The notes below the pieces were generated by a model. That model saw only the letters and a program-made list of their open reading frames with translations. It was not told the origin of the DNA and searched no databases. A program made the position numbers and the translations under genes. A stretch of 64,000 bases of DNA from Ailurus styani (Eukaryota; Chordata; Mammalia; Carnivora; Ailuridae), in the NCBI GenBank assembly GCA_002007465.1, contig LNAC01000744.1, positions 643,408 through 707,407 on the forward strand. The letters run 5' to 3'. Below are positions 50,398-62,864 of the stretch, in pieces; within the stretch, counting starts at the first letter, position 1, and each line of letters starts with the position of its first letter.

Positions 50398-51270
50398 CGG
50401 CTTAATGGAGATATAAGTCACGTCAGTGACTTGACGGTCAAGTCAGAGGTATAACCCCTGAGAGTGGTTTTTAGTATATTTACCCTAAAAAGAAACCCTG
50501 TACCTATTAGCAACCACTTCCTATACCTCCCTCCTTACCAGCCACTGGCAAATACTAATCTACTTTATATCTCTATGGAATTGCATATGCTGGATATTTC
50601 ATATTTATTTATTTGTTATTTATTTATTTATAAAGATTTTATTTATTTGACAGAGAGAAAGCTCAAGGTGGGGGGAGGGGTACACAGGAGAGGGAGAAGC
50701 AGGCTCCCTGCTCCATCTCAGGGCTGGATCCCAGGACTCTGGGATCATGACCTGAGCCAAAGGCAGATGCTTAACCAACTGAGCCACCCATTTCATATAA
50801 ATAGAATCATATATTATGTAGCTTTTTGTGTCTGGTTTCCTTCACTCAGCGTAATATTGTCAAGGTTCAACCATGTTGGTGCATATGTCAGTAGTTCATT
50901 CTTTTTGATGGCTGAATTATATTCCACAGTAAGGATACCATATTTTGTTTATTTATTCCTCAGTCAATGGACATTTGGGGCATGCCAACTTCTTTGCTAT
51001 TGTGAATGACGCCACTGTGAACATTGGTGCGCAAGCATTTCTGTGAACATGTTTTCATTTCTCTTCGGTCTATACCTAGGAATGGAGTTACTGGAACATG
51101 TGGTTACTTTATATCTAATGTTTTCAGGAATTAATCCAAAAGCTTTACAAAAGAGTTGCGCGATTTTACAATTCCACCAGCAACATATATGAAGGTTCCA
51201 ATTTCTTCACATTTTTGTTAACACTTGTAATTCTTTTTTATTGTAGCTATCCTCGTGCTGAGTTGTTGTG
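50398..51270 (-). mobile_element. Old L1 3' UTR, split by a SINE
   Basis: The plus strand reads as the reverse of an L1M 3' UTR: gtttttagtatatttaccct, aagaaaccctgtacctatta, tgatggctgaattatattcc, cagtcaatggacatttgggg and accaccagcaacatatatga-like words, in order. A SINE interrupts it at 50631. Confidence 0.8.
50631..50790 (-). mobile_element. CAN SINE nested in old L1
   Basis: aaagattttatttatttgac to ctgagccaccca, shortened at its right end. The duplication is atttcatat on the left and tttcatat on the right. Confidence 0.88.
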
Positions 51271-51425
51271 TTAAACCCTTCACAAGTATTAACTCATTTG
51301 ATTTTCCCAATATTGCTATCCAGAAAAGGGAATTTAGGCTTAGAGAGGTTCAGTAACTTGCTCAACGCTAATAAACTGGAAAGTGCCAAAGCTGTAATTA
51401 GAAATATGCTACACAAATAAAACTC
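51265..51425 (-). repeat. MIR remnant, reverse
   Basis: ttcacaagtattaactcatt, ttaggcttagagaggttcag and gtaacttgctcaacgctaat read as a reverse MIR. Confidence 0.7.
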
Positions 51426-52599
51426 TCTTTGAAACCCTCAAGGGAATGAAAACAATTTGGGCAAATTCCACCTCCCCCTTTTTAACAAGACTGAGTTTAA
51501 AATCTTCCATTCTGTCCAAGTTAGTCTCCTGTGGATGTCCTGAATCCACTCCTGCCTTATGCTTCAGAGCTAACTGGTACTGGGACCTAATATTGAGAAC
51601 GAAAGGGAGAAAGGAATCTTTTCAATTAAAGCAAAATTTTCCATTTAGCCACTGATAATTTGTAAATAATTAGGAATGTAAAAAATCATTTAAAAAAATT
51701 CAGAAAGCTTTTTTTCCAAGTATGATCTTTATTATTCTTGGGCCAAAATTGTTTCCAAGATACACATTTCCACATTCTTAATGAAGTCAGCGGAAATTGA
51801 CTTCAAAGACAATTTTTTATATGTTCCAAGAAGATATATGCCACCTTTTACACTCTTAATTTGTAGTAATTTATAATTATAAAATTTATATATTTTTATA
51901 TTAAATAGTAGTTAAGCAGAAATATATCTTTTAATGTTTGTTCTCAAAAATAGAAGTGTCACCATTTTAAAAAAACATGGCAATAAAGTAAATGCAGTTA
52001 ACTCAGCGTTTAGAAAAGACTTGGAATAGACTATTTTGACTCTGTGAGGAATCTGATTTCCAGTGCTATGTGCTATTTAAGAATAAACTTGGGCATGAGT
52101 ACAGAAAATTCCAAGGGCCTATGTTCAGTGAGTCCTGTCTCTGGCAGAGGCACCGAGAGGAAGATGCTGCTCGTGTCACTGAACTGAAGATTGTCCTCTG
52201 TGAGTATCTCTGATTCGCAGATGGTGATATTCGATGGAGAAAGGGCTGAAGGAAGTAGGAAAGGGTATCTGTAGAATTAAACAGTGAGCCAAACATTTTC
52301 CTTCTGACTACTTCCTTACTGCTTCTGAAGTATTTTAGTGCTTGTGAGGAGGAGAAGGGCCATCTTGAAATGAGTGGAACAAGCTGCTTTACCAAAAGCA
52401 GGACTCCTTCAGAGAAAGCAAAGTTCTAGAGGAAGGTTGGCCGGGGGAAATGATTTGATTGGGGGAAAAATTTGTTCTGTTTTAGACATTATACATTTGT
52501 AGTATGGGACATCTCATGAGTACTTTATATTATCCTCTATTCACATGGAACCATTTCTGAAAATATATAATTCAAACATGAAAACCCTAATATACTTAC

Positions 52600-52690
52600 T
52601 ATTGAATAGCTTATTGAGATATAATTCACATGCCATATATTTCACTCGTTTACAGTATACAACCACCATCCTACTTATGATATCATACAG
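52600..52690 (-). mobile_element. Old L1 3' UTR fragment
   Basis: gcttattgagatataattca and catgccatatatttcactcg match the reverse of the L1M 3' end. Confidence 0.55.
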
Positions 52691-52944
52691 AAGTATGTAT
52701 AATATGGATCCCTTTAACTTATAAAGTGTAGGGCCTCCTGGTGGTTGGGTTTAAATGTGGTAGAGAAGAAATTGGAGAATTTATTAAATAATACTATAGG
52801 ACCCAAGTAATTATTTTAGGTTTCCAAATATTTGATAAGTCTCCATATTAACTTTGTTTTTCCAGCATCCTTGCTTTAAGGAAGGAAGTTAAAGATGTTT
52901 GCCTCTCCAGAAGTTTGAATGGAGCTATAAAACTCCCATCCCTT

Positions 52945-53137
52945 TTATAAGAGACCCTTAATCTCATGAGGCAAACTGAGGGTTACTGGGGGGTGGGAGG
53001 GTAGGGATAGGGTGGCTGGGTTATTGACATTGGGGAGGGTTTGTGCTATGGTGAATGCTGTGAAAGGTGTAAGCCTGATGATTCACAGACCTGTACCCCT
53101 GGGGCAAATAATACATTATATGTAATTAAAAAAAAAC
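52945..53137 (+). mobile_element. Carnivore L1 3' end, 5'-truncated
   Basis: gagacccttaatctcatgag, gttattgacattggggaggg, gatgattcacagacctgtac and ataatacattatatgtaatt plus poly-A match the terminus of carnivore L1s. It lies just beyond the predicted SETMAR 3' end. Confidence 0.75.
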
Positions 53138-53334
53138 ACAAGTATACGGTGAAAATTTTATAATTTGTTTCCTCTTATGACTGTTTTGATTAGGTTCATG
53201 GAAGTCAGTGTCATGGTTCTATTTTTCATACTGGTGGTAATTACTAGAGTTTTAGCAGATGATAATAAATCAGGCCCTTTTCCTTGATATGTGTTTTGAT
53301 ACAAATGAGAAATAAGATGCACGAATCAGACAGA

Positions 53335-54059
53335 AATGAAAATATCTGCTTTATTACTGATAAAATTGGTTGGAAAGCAAGGCTTAGGTATGTAGCCACA
53401 GGGTTTCCTTGGATCATTATGATGAGGTTTGGTGTTAGGGCTAGAAAACTGAAAATAACAGAGGCATAAATGAGGCAGAGACTCTCATCTAAAAGTGCAG
53501 AGGTATCACATCAGGACTGATAGAGTTCCAGAGTATCTGGCACTCAGACTCCTGTCAAGTTTGTTCATTAGCTATCCATGGCCTCCTTTTCTAGGGTCAT
53601 TTTGAGTCTGGGGTGGATGCCCCAGCTCCAGCTATATGCATACACTCTAGCCGACAGCAAGAAAGAGTGGGATAAGGCAACCTTTCTCCATTTAAAGACA
53701 CGCCATATTTTCCTTCTATCTCATTAGCTAGAACCCAGTCGCTTAGCCACATCTACTAGGAAAAGTACCCAGCTAAAAACTGAGAATTCTACTATAGAAG
53801 GGGAGAAGGGATATTTCTAGACAATTTATAGTCTCTGCCATATTCCTGAGTTAAACATCTGCAGCCAGAGGCAGAGCTGGACAATCACAGCCTCCCCTAG
53901 AGTGAAACACAAGTGCTTAGCACAGAGCAGAGCCTTACCCGGAGGCTAAAGTGCTTGTAACAGAGGATCTGGGAACGGACTGAGCCAAACACGTTCAGCT
54001 CCTTCTCACTCTCACCCCCACGGAAGAGGCCCAATGTGTTTCTCCCATGCGTTTTGCTC
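53335..54059 (-). other. SETMAR: Predicted SETMAR 3' untranslated region
   Basis: Reading leftward on the minus strand from the stop, the first canonical AATAAA is at 53350-53355 (tttatt on the plus strand), about 705 nt after the stop. No mobile element is recognised in between. The 3' end is placed about 15 nt beyond the hexamer. No obvious strong GU-rich element follows, so the real end could be further left. Confidence 0.45.
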
Positions 54060-54848
54060 CTAACTGATGTTTGGCTTTTCTAAGGGGCAGAACAGTGCAC
54101 TGTCATAAGGCAGGAAAGCAGCACATGATTTGGCACCGCAATAACAAGGTTTTCTTATTTTCCCAGGATCTAGCCTTTCTTTGTCTTCACTGTCCATTAG
54201 ATTAAGAAATCTGCCTGAATAGTCATAAGAGAGTTCTTCTTCAGGCAAAATGTCTTTCGCTGCAAAAAGTGCCAACTTTGGTACCATTGAATCAATTCGG
54301 ACAGGAATCATCAGCAGGTTTGGCTCGCAAGAATGGTTGAGAAATCTTCCAATATTTCCTATATAGGCAGGATCAACAAATGTTTCTATGACCTGCCCGT
54401 TGTGAACATGTTCTCGGATGGCTATAATGTAATTTGGATCGTGCATTGTTTGTAACTGAATTCTTCTCTGTACTTCAGAATATCCCAAAACTTCACCAGC
54501 ATATTCACAGACAAACCGTCCTTTTGGTATCAATTCCAAGGTACGAAGTCCCCAGCCTTTTTTGTCTGTCTTGAACACCTGGAGTTGGAACTGCAGACCC
54601 TGCTGGACCACTCTGTTCCTGCAGTGATCACCGCACTGGCACAGGACATTGCATTCAAAAACTGGCTTGGCACACTTTCCTTCTGATCCTATATCTATAA
54701 GGCGTGACTTATCATCATAGTTCTCCCCATGACGGAGACAGGAGCAAGTACCAGGGAGGCAGGGAGTTTTGAGGCAAATGCATCCAGGGAAGGTTATTTG
54801 TGTGGGATCAACCTCTGTTCCGGGTCCAGCTACATGATCAGGAGTATA
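54060..54848 (-). CDS. SETMAR: SETMAR exon 2: pre-SET, SET and post-SET histone methyltransferase, with native stop
   Basis: The exon begins after an acceptor (tttttacag read on the minus strand) with YTPDHVAGPG and runs 262 codons to TAG at 54060-54062. It encodes residues 36-297 of a 297-residue protein. A pre-SET zinc cluster has all nine expected cysteines, as CxCx4Cx4CxC at residues 58-72 and Cx3CxCx3C at 101-111. The SET domain follows with KGWGLR (132-137), FVCEYAGEV, RFLNHSCEPN (203-212) and ELSYDY (240-245). The post-SET motif CYCGAKSC is at 270-277. SETMAR methylates histone H3 (H3K36 reported) in the nucleus; Asn206 in NHSC aligns with human Asn210, needed for activity. The protein ends CPLEKPNIS and stop, exactly where the primate gene continues into a mariner transposase. 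No transposase sequence lies downstream here. The frame is intact with no premature stop. Confidence 0.96.
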   Translation of the reverse strand, partial: YTPDHVAGPGTEVDPTQITFPGCICLKTPCLPGTCSCLRHGENYDDKSRLIDIGSEGKCAKPVFECNVLCQCGDHCRNRVVQQGLQFQLQVFKTDKKGWGLRTLELIPKGRFVCEYAGEVLGYSEVQRRIQLQTMHDPNYIIAIREHVHNGQVIETFVDPAYIGNIGRFLNHSCEPNLLMIPVRIDSMVPKLALFAAKDILPEEELSYDYSGRFLNLMDSEDKERLDPGKIRKPCYCGAKSCAAFLPYDSALFCPLEKPNIS

Positions 54849-55423
54849 CTGTAAAAAATAGAAATACTCTCAGTCAGCATGGTATGTTATGTATTTCATA
54901 CATATTCCAAGCAGCTTTTGGATGAGACACTTACTAATTCCAATATATATAAAAATAGATTAAAACAAAATGGATAGAATACAATATACTAAAATATCAT
55001 TTTAAAACATACCTCTTCAATTTAAAAAATAAGATTAATTTTTGGATGAAATATCTGTGGTTTCATTCCAGGCATAGGGTAACAAAAGGAAAAAAATGTT
55101 TTTCTCCTACAGAAATTAAAAGATTTATAACTAATTTTGTTTTCCTCTTAGCTATGGATATCAGAAAAATCAGGGCTGAATTTAGCTTTTGAATGCAGTT
55201 AAGTATTTTATCTTTGGCTCTTGATCTTTTCACATTTATCTGACAATATAAATGCATGTATGTATTTTATTATGAATCACTGTAGAGAAAGTCATAATGA
55301 TAAATAAATTAATAAAAAATGGCCTCTGGAAGATGGTCTTCCACTGATTTTTTTTAAAGAATTCTTTATATGAAGATTACCTAAATTCCTAAATATTCTT
55401 CGATGTTTACAAAAGACACTCTT

Positions 55424-55591
55424 GGGGTGCCCGGGTGGCTCAGTGGGTTAAAGCTCAGGTCATGGTTTCAGGGTCCTGGGATTGAGCCCTGAATTGGGTT
55501 CCCTGCTCAGCGGGGAGCCTGTTTCCCCCTCTCTCTCTGCCTACTTGTGATCTCTCTCTCTGTCAAATAAATAAATAAAAATCTTAAAAAG
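55424..55591 (+). mobile_element. CAN SINE
   Basis: ggggtgcccgggtggctcag, with the ctctgccttcgg segment missing after gttaaag, to tcaaataaataaataaaaat. Duplications aaaagacactctt and aaaagacactatt. It lies in the SETMAR intron, antisense to the gene. Confidence 0.93.
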
Positions 55592-56029
55592 AAAAGACAC
55601 TATTACTTAGAGTTTTATTTGAGTCTTCATAATGTTAAAAATAGGCATTGACCAAGAAACTGTGGACAGCATTCCAAAAATCATATTTGTTATATAATTA
55701 ATAAATGTAGATGTATTACATATATGTAAAGAAATCCCATTTTTATTACATGATAAAGATAATACAGAAACGTTTCTCATGTTAGAGAAAACGAAGAAAG
55801 TCCCAAATCTAAAATCTTTATGTGAAACCTGATCTCTGGTTATTTTCTCACTAGCATAATGAAGCATATTTCTAAACCTTGAAGATTAAAGTATCTCTCA
55901 TAAAGAAATATTTCTTTTTGTATAGAAATAAATATTTCTTTTTGTATTTCTTTATGTATAGAATAATTCTTGCTTACATGGAACCTAACTCATTTATTTA
56001 TACCTGCTATTAGTGTTCTTGGACCTAAT

Positions 56030-56898
56030 TTCAAGGTGGTGGTGGTCATGGTGGGGGAGTTTCCCCACACCTCTAACAAGCAATGCTCCCAGCACCAGGT
56101 ATCTACAACTCAACTCAGTTCTGACATTATCCAATAGCATCACACCCCACAGTTTAATGGTTCAGTCCTAAGACTGCCTCCCCCGCCACCGGTTCTTCGG
56201 ACACCAGTCATCTGTGCCACTTGACTGATGGGCTACATATCGGAGGTTCCCATGAACTCTTCCTTGGACTTCAGACACCAGTCACAAGTCCAGGCTGTTA
56301 CCTGAACTTGTGGCCAACAGGCTGTAAATCAGAGGTTCTTAAAATCCCCTCCTTGGGTTTGATTAATTTGAGTGAATTGCTCACACTAGACACCAGTTTA
56401 TTATAAAAGGATACAACTCAGGAACAGCCAGATGGAAGAGAAGCACAGAGCAAGGTATGGGGAAAGGGAGAGGGAGAGAAAGAGAGAGCTTCCATGCTCT
56501 CTCCAGGCACGCCACACTCCCAACACCTCCACATTCACCAACCCAGAAGCTCTCTGAACCCCATTTACTTGGATTTTTATGGAGGATTCATCACTTAGCC
56601 AGGATTGATTAAATTGCTGGCTATTATTTGCAAATGTTTCAACCTCTAGGCTCCTCTCCCAATTGGAGGTTGGGGGTAAGGGTACTGCAGTTCCAACACT
56701 CTAATCATAGGATTGGCTCCAGGGGCAACCAGCTCTCATCTTTAGGTGGGTTTTCCAAAACTCGCCTCATTAACCTAACAAGAGATACACTTTTGCTGCT
56801 TTCATCACTTAGTAAACAACAGGGGTTTGAGGAGCTCTGTGCCAGAAATGGGGACAAAGACCAAATATAGATTTCTTTTTATAAATCACAACATCACA
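56030..56898 (-). mobile_element. ERVL-type LTR (MLT2-like) in SETMAR intron 1
   Basis: Its minus-strand start is TGTGATGTTGTGATTTATAA at 56898, and recognisable words follow toward the left (plus strand: aggggtttgaggagctctgt, ggttttccaaaactcgcctc, tttttatggaggattcatca, caggaacagccagatggaag). The left end is approximate. It is a non-coding endogenous retroviral remnant in the same orientation as SETMAR. The family name is from memory. Confidence 0.55.
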
Positions 56899-59516
56899 CC
56901 TCCTTTTTTCCAAAAGTATTTAATGAGACATACAAAGAGTTCGGATAAATGAAAAATACACAAGAAATGTAAGCTGAAGGGAAAAATAAGAGCTAGTTGA
57001 GCAAGCTTAGACACACACAGTGTGTAGCAGAAGTAAATTGGATGTTTGGTTCTGCCTGAGCACAGCCACTTCCAAGAGGGAAATACGATCAGATGTAGGG
57101 CTTGCACTATCCATAAGGAATAATATCACTGTTCAGAAGCAGCACTGATTTTTTTTCTGATATAGAACTGGAGAGAAATTTCACCAATGTGTCTGTCTAA
57201 ACCATTCTTTTCCAGAAAACAGTTTCATGGGCTGTTTTTCATTCTAACTCTCACTAAAGGCTATTGGCCTGCTGCCACAACGCAGTCAGTGAGAGCCGTA
57301 CTGCATGGGACCAGGTGCACAGGCTTTAATTCAGTGACAGAGTTTAGAGTATCTAGAGGAATGTGTGAACCGCGTATCTTTCAGTCAGTCATCCATTCAT
57401 ACTGCCTCTCTGGGCCAAGCTCTGGAGAAAGCATTAAACAATGTGTGGTTACACTCCCTGTGGAGGCCTCAGTGGAGCTATGCAGTTAGGCTCAAAACCC
57501 TGTATTTCAAACAACGTTAAGCTGGGGGAAGGACTGACATCCTCTTGTGAAAGATGAGGAGGAAGATGAGTGGGAGTACCTGCGGGGGAAGGCTAACACT
57601 GCTTAAAAGTGATTTGGGGGTGGAGAGCAGAAATAGCTTCTCTTGTTTGTGTCGTTTCTTACAGCTTTAGCTTAGTGGAGATGTCCTAAAGGGATAAAGA
57701 ATGGCTTAGAAAAAGATGCCCCATCAGTCAAATTCAGTGACTGCTGTCTGAGACAGAATCTACTTCCAGCTTATAAGAGTCAAGGTTGAAATGTAAATGG
57801 TTACTGAGGCATTTTAAAAAGTACTTGTAAAATGAAGATTTTGGTATCTCTTTGTTAAACTTTTCATGAAGAATTCTTTTAAATTGATTTCTTCTTAAAA
57901 GCACACATATTTTTGATATACTATATAAATCACTAAACTGCGAAGTGATTTTTTTTTTTGGACACAGATAACTCCTTTTGAAATCAAGTCTATAGTTTGC
58001 TAACGAGAAGAGCATATCATTCTGTTGAACTTATTCGGATATGGATACGTTTGGAAAAATACTGTTATTTGCTTATTTTTATTTATACATTTAAAAAAAG
58101 ACATTGGAAAATCTAATGATACCATTTTTTTCATAATTCTGGGACTTAAACTTGATGCACAATCTAAGATCTTTTAGAAACATAGATTATAAAGCGTATC
58201 TAATTCCAAATGAGCTCTAGACACCTTCCAAAGGATAATAGAGACCTCTGGATAAACTTCCTGTTTAAAGAGAATATTTGGTTTTTCTTGATGGATGGAA
58301 TCCTTAGCCCTGATACCGATACTTATCACAAATCATTTTATTTCCACATATTTCCATTTTCTCCTCCATAAACAGTCAGTAAAATATCCAGAAAGATATT
58401 TTACCTGACTTAGAAAAGTGGCTATACTAGAGAATAATCTTTTGAAAACTGTGGTCTAAATTAACATATGATTATGTAATTATTCATCTTTTCAGGTATC
58501 TAACTACATATTGGAAAACTGTTTTCAGAAATAATGTGGTGTCACTGACCTAATATTCTATTCAAATATTTATATGCCATGCAAATTGTTAACTTTTGGG
58601 GCTCTGAAAGCTAACGTTAGTACATTACAAATTGGGAGTCAGCTGACTTGAGCTTAAATGCACCCAATTCGTAACTCTTTCCGTCCATCCTCTACTTCCT
58701 GGAGCAAAGCCCAGGGCCAAACTGATCCCAAAAAAGGGTGTTATTCTGAAGGTTTTGTGCTTACCTTAAACCCAGGAGAGATCAAAGCTTGGGAGATGAG
58801 ATCAGAGAGGACATATTTTTACCCACCCAGCATCTGTTCCTTTTCTTCTGATAAAAGCATCCTCACTTCTCCCGGGAGAACCCTTCCCAGTGCCGTCTCA
58901 TTGGTTTGGATGGGGATCCAGGTTGGACGGGGACCTGGACCTGGCTAATCAGGTCATCACTTGTTCCTTTCAACAGTGTGGTTCATGGATCGGCACTACT
59001 GTCCAGATCAATGAAAAAGAATTCTGAGACTTCTGCTGAAAGTATCAGGAAGAGACATTCTCATTCCACCTGTTCACCTGGCATTCTCCATTTCTACTGC
59101 ACACATGAGACCTACTGAGGGTGTAGCCAACTAGAGGAAAGGGGATTGGGGGTGCAAAGGGCAGAGGTGGTAGAAAGAAATATTTGATGACACCATTAGA
59201 ATTGTTGGATCCAGACATGCCTATAGTTACCACTCTTGGATTTTGCTGTTATAAGGCAATTCCTTCCGTTTTTTGCTTGAGTTAGTTTGTATTGTATTTC
59301 TATTTCCTGCAAACAAATGACTGTTGATTGATATGCCCACAGTGGGAGACTGACAGTGGTTCCAGGAAATGGCTAGAAAATTGAGTCAAAGATATAAATG
59401 GCTAATGAGGATTCAGGTTTCCAAATGGGAGAGGAGGCAAACACAAAGTGTGCAGGAGGCCAGACAGACCTGTGACAGGTGTGAACACTGGACAACCAAT
59501 GGAGAACTTCTTCTTT

Positions 59517-59730
59517 TATTATTTTTTAAATATTTTATTTTATTTTATTAAAAAGCCTTTATTTATTTGACAGAGATAGAGAGAGAGATAGTGAAAGACA
59601 GAGGGCACAAGCAGGGGGAGCAGCCTCCCTGCTGAGCAAGGAGTCTGGTGTGGGGCTCCATCCCAGGACCCCAGGATCATGACCTGAGCAGAAGGCAGAC
59701 GCTTAACCCACTGAGCCACCCAGGCGCCCC
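59517..59730 (-). mobile_element. CAN SINE
   Basis: A-T rich start with ttatttgacagagatagaga, ending ccacccaggcgcccc. Duplication aatggagaacttctt on both sides. Confidence 0.94.
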
Positions 59731-59764
59731 AATGGAGAACTTCTTAATGTAGAACACAGAATGT

Positions 59765-59950
59765 TCTAAAGGAGACACATACAGAACTAGGCTCTTATTA
59801 GCATTGTGACTTAGGGCAAGTTACCTTCTAAGTTTTGGGTTTGCACCTATAAAACAGGAATAATACCTGTATCTGACCCCCAACCCCAGGTATTATTAAA
59901 TTTAAATAACTAACACTGTACTCTGTGCCAGGCACTTTATATTTTTAAAA
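59765..59950 (+). repeat. MIR remnant
   Basis: attgtgacttagggcaagtt, acctataaaacaggaataat and ctctgtgccaggcactttat are MIR words in order. Confidence 0.75.
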
Positions 59951-60676
59951 TAGTAGCTTTCTTAAATGCGTCTAGATATTATTTCTAGATTTTATATTTA
60001 AAACATCATATATTTCTGGCACATTATTTAATCTCTCTAAATATCTCCTTTCTATCTATGTCACAGGTTGCTATGAAGGAAAAAAATGAGAGAATCCATG
60101 TAAAAAGTTTACTCTAGTGGCTAGCACATACGTGTTCAATATCAATTATGTAAGCTATCTGACAGGGTGGTGAAAAAAGCAGATTCTGAAGTTAAAACTT
60201 TCCAAGTGCAAACACAGTTAAACAAAAATTTTGTCTAGGAGAAAATATGATTATATTTCTATTTTCCATTACTTATCCATTTGGGTGGGAAGTGGGGGTG
60301 TGGGGGGGATGACTAAGAATTGATCCAGCACAGACTTCTTTCATTCATCCACAAATACTGCCTGATTGCTTGTTAGAGGCACGTGCTGGGATTTAGAAAG
60401 AACCAGTTAGTGGGATTTTTATCATTTCGTTGTATCATAATAACATAAATGACTTTTTCCTGGTATATATCAAAATGCAAACATTCATCATGCAAGAGTT
60501 GGGAATAAATGCAAAATGGCCAGTGCAAAACGATATAACAGAAACCAGATTCTTGAAGAACTGGGTGGAGATTTCAAGTTTTCGACAGTAAACTTAAAAC
60601 ATTTTTTTTATAACCATGGTCACTCAAGAAGATGAAATGGAAACCAGGAGACAGCATGTTGAAAAGCAAACATACC

Positions 60677-60885
60677 GGGATGCCTGGGTGGCTCAGTGGG
60701 TTAAGCCTCTGCCTTCGGCTCAGGTCATGATCCCAGGGTCCTGGGATCGAGTCCCACATCGGGCTCCTTGCTCACCAGAGAGTCTGCTTCTCCCTCTGCG
60801 TCTCCCTGCCACTCTGTCTGCTTGCGCTCTCTCTCTCTCTCTCTCTCTCAGGCAAATAAATAAATAAAATCTTAAAAAAAAAAAA
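60677..60885 (+). mobile_element. CAN SINE with 16-bp duplication
   Basis: gggatgcctgggtggctcag to caaataaataaataaaatct. Duplications gaaaagcaaacatacc at 60661 and gaaaagcaaatatacc at 60886. Confidence 0.95.
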
Positions 60886-61849
60886 GAAAAGCAAATATAC
60901 CTCCTTGGCTATATTCATACACAATTTCTCCCTTTTCAGAACTAGACCTGCACTTACTAATAGCATGAACTTTGGGATCTAAAAGGCATAGACTGTAGGG
61001 CTCTCTGGTTGTACTACATGTGTAAGTCTTGTCTTTCTAACAAATACATGGCTCGAGGAAATGAGTCATGTGGTTTGGGGTATGACATCGTAATGGGGGT
61101 TGAGTTACTTTTCACAGTACTGGGTACAGAGCAGCTGGCTTAGGAAATATTTTTTGACTGGTTGATGGCAGCTCTTGCTAACTTTTTACTAAAAGTCTGA
61201 CTTTTCTAAGTCACATTCTATATCAAAGCCCCAGGAACTTAAGTATGACACTGCGTAATATTTTGGGCTTAAAACCTAGGCCTTGATTCTGAATTTAAAG
61301 GAAGTGCTGTGAAAATCTTCATTCCTTTTTTGGTTGTTTTGAAACACCAGCTACATGAATCTTTGTTCTTGGCCTCTACCCCATGAGTTTGTTTTTGCTC
61401 CAAGCAGCTATTAAGAGCCCGTGAGCCAGATAATTCTTGTCAAGGCCAAGCTGAAATTTTAAAAAATATGTTTAAGGCTGGTTTCAGAAACCGGAAAAAA
61501 GGCTAGATTCAACTCTCTGTTCAAGAAAATCAATTAGTTTATTTTCTACTTGGCTTTCAACACAGATGGCATTATGATAGGCTTGTTTCCAGCGTGAACA
61601 TGTGAATGTTCTGTTTGCCTTTTCACACAGTACTCAAAAGCAAAGTAGACACAAAGTTATTTTTACCTTGAGTTTTTCATGCCTTAATTCTTATGTGTGT
61701 ACATGCCTGTGAAGGCAGGGCTTGGGGTAAGCAAGCTGTTTTGACCTTTCATAACACGGGTTTTGTGTTCCATGCACATAGAAAAGCAAACTCGTTAAAC
61801 ATACTTTAAGGCTTGTCATAAATATGTTTCAAGCATGTTTTATCTTCTC

Positions 61850-61960
61850 GGTAAGACTATAAGGTCCTTGAGGAAGGATCTTATCTTCTTTCTGTAACTC
61901 TAACTCTACCCAGAGCTATGCATATAGCCAGGCAGCTAGAATACTGAGGGACTCAGTATT
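61850..61960 (+). repeat. L2 3' end remnant
   Basis: actataaggtccttgaggaa, ggatcttatcttctttctgt and gcatatagccaggcagctag resemble the L2 terminus. Confidence 0.5.
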
Positions 61961-62074
61961 AGTCTCCAGATTTTCACTTATGTCTATCAACTGTATATGT
62001 AAGTATCAATCATAAGGCTTCCTCTCTCCCCTCTCCAGGCCCCCCAGAGCAACTAAGTGCTTTCTATTTGGTCT

Positions 62075-62172
62075 TATAAGCTCAAAGGCAAGGTTGTCAC
62101 CATTTTATCTTCTATGTCTAGCTTAATGCCTAACACATTATACACACTCAATTACTTGCTGAATAAAGAAAA
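62075..62172 (+). repeat. L2 3' end remnant
   Basis: gcaaggttgtcaccatttta, ctagcttaatgcctaacaca and cactcaattacttgctgaat resemble the L2 terminus. Confidence 0.5.
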
Positions 62173-62266
62173 CATTTATCAGTGTTTTTGACCATTCAGC
62201 AATGTTTGGTGTTGAATAAGCTTTTAGGGATTAGTGTTTAATATGGTGCTAACCAACTGTATTATT

Positions 62267-62458
62267 ATTATTATTTTTAGATTTTATTTATTTGAGAGAG
62301 CAGAGTGAGAGCATGAGCAGGGGGGAGGGAGCAAAGGTAGAGGGAGAAGCAGACTTTGCTGAGCAGGGAGCCCTACAGGGGGGCTTGATCCCAGGACCTT
62401 GGGATCATGACCGGAGCCAAAGCCAGACACTTAAACGACTGAGCCACCCAGGCGCCCC
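62267..62458 (-). mobile_element. CAN SINE
   Basis: tattatttttagattttatt to ccacccaggcgcccc; duplications accaactgtattatta and gtcaactgtgttatta. Confidence 0.92.
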
Positions 62459-62559
62459 TCGTCAACTGTGTTATTAACCATAAAACTGCCCTAAGGTAGT
62501 TTGAGGAAAAACAACCTTTCCTGACATTAATATCCTGCTTTACTCTTTGAAAGCTGCTA

Positions 62560-62775
62560 TTGAATCTGTTTTATTTGATCTTCACAACAACCCGAGGAAG
62601 GAGGGACACATATAGCTGGGTATTGATGGTGTATGTGACCAAGGTTATAAATTTTCAATTACTTTCATTTTGCAGATGAAGCAGCTCAGACTCCAAGAAA
62701 TAGCCAAGATGGCTCAGCCCTGCACCTCGCTCTCCTACCTCCAAGTCCAAGTGCTCTTTCCACTCCAACATTATT
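62560..62775 (-). repeat. MIR remnant, reverse
   Basis: tgatcttcacaacaacccga, cattttgcagatgaagcagc and tccaagtgctctttccactc read as a reverse MIR. Confidence 0.7.
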
Positions 62776-62864
62776 GTTTTTTTGGTCATATTCCATAGGC
62801 AACGAGCAGGCCAAGGTCAGAGGGTGGGAAAGGTAGAGCAGAAAGGGTTCTGATGTGGTAACAG

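Larger units (their letters stand above)
31641..53334. other. Intergenic region between convergent SUMF1 and SETMAR
   Basis: About 21.7 kb lies between the predicted 3' end of SUMF1 and that of SETMAR. All open frames that I examined here are short and either lie in SINE/L1 sequence or resemble nothing I know. Listed repeats make up much of it. Runs with no identified content include 31720-33000, 33210-33800, 34560-36500, 36735-37160, 39430-40440, 40840-41200, 42360-43030, 45280-45780, 46910-48100, 48140-49880, 50120-50390 and 51430-52600. The tail-to-tail order matches what I recall of the human SETMAR-SUMF1 neighbourhood. Confidence 0.7.
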
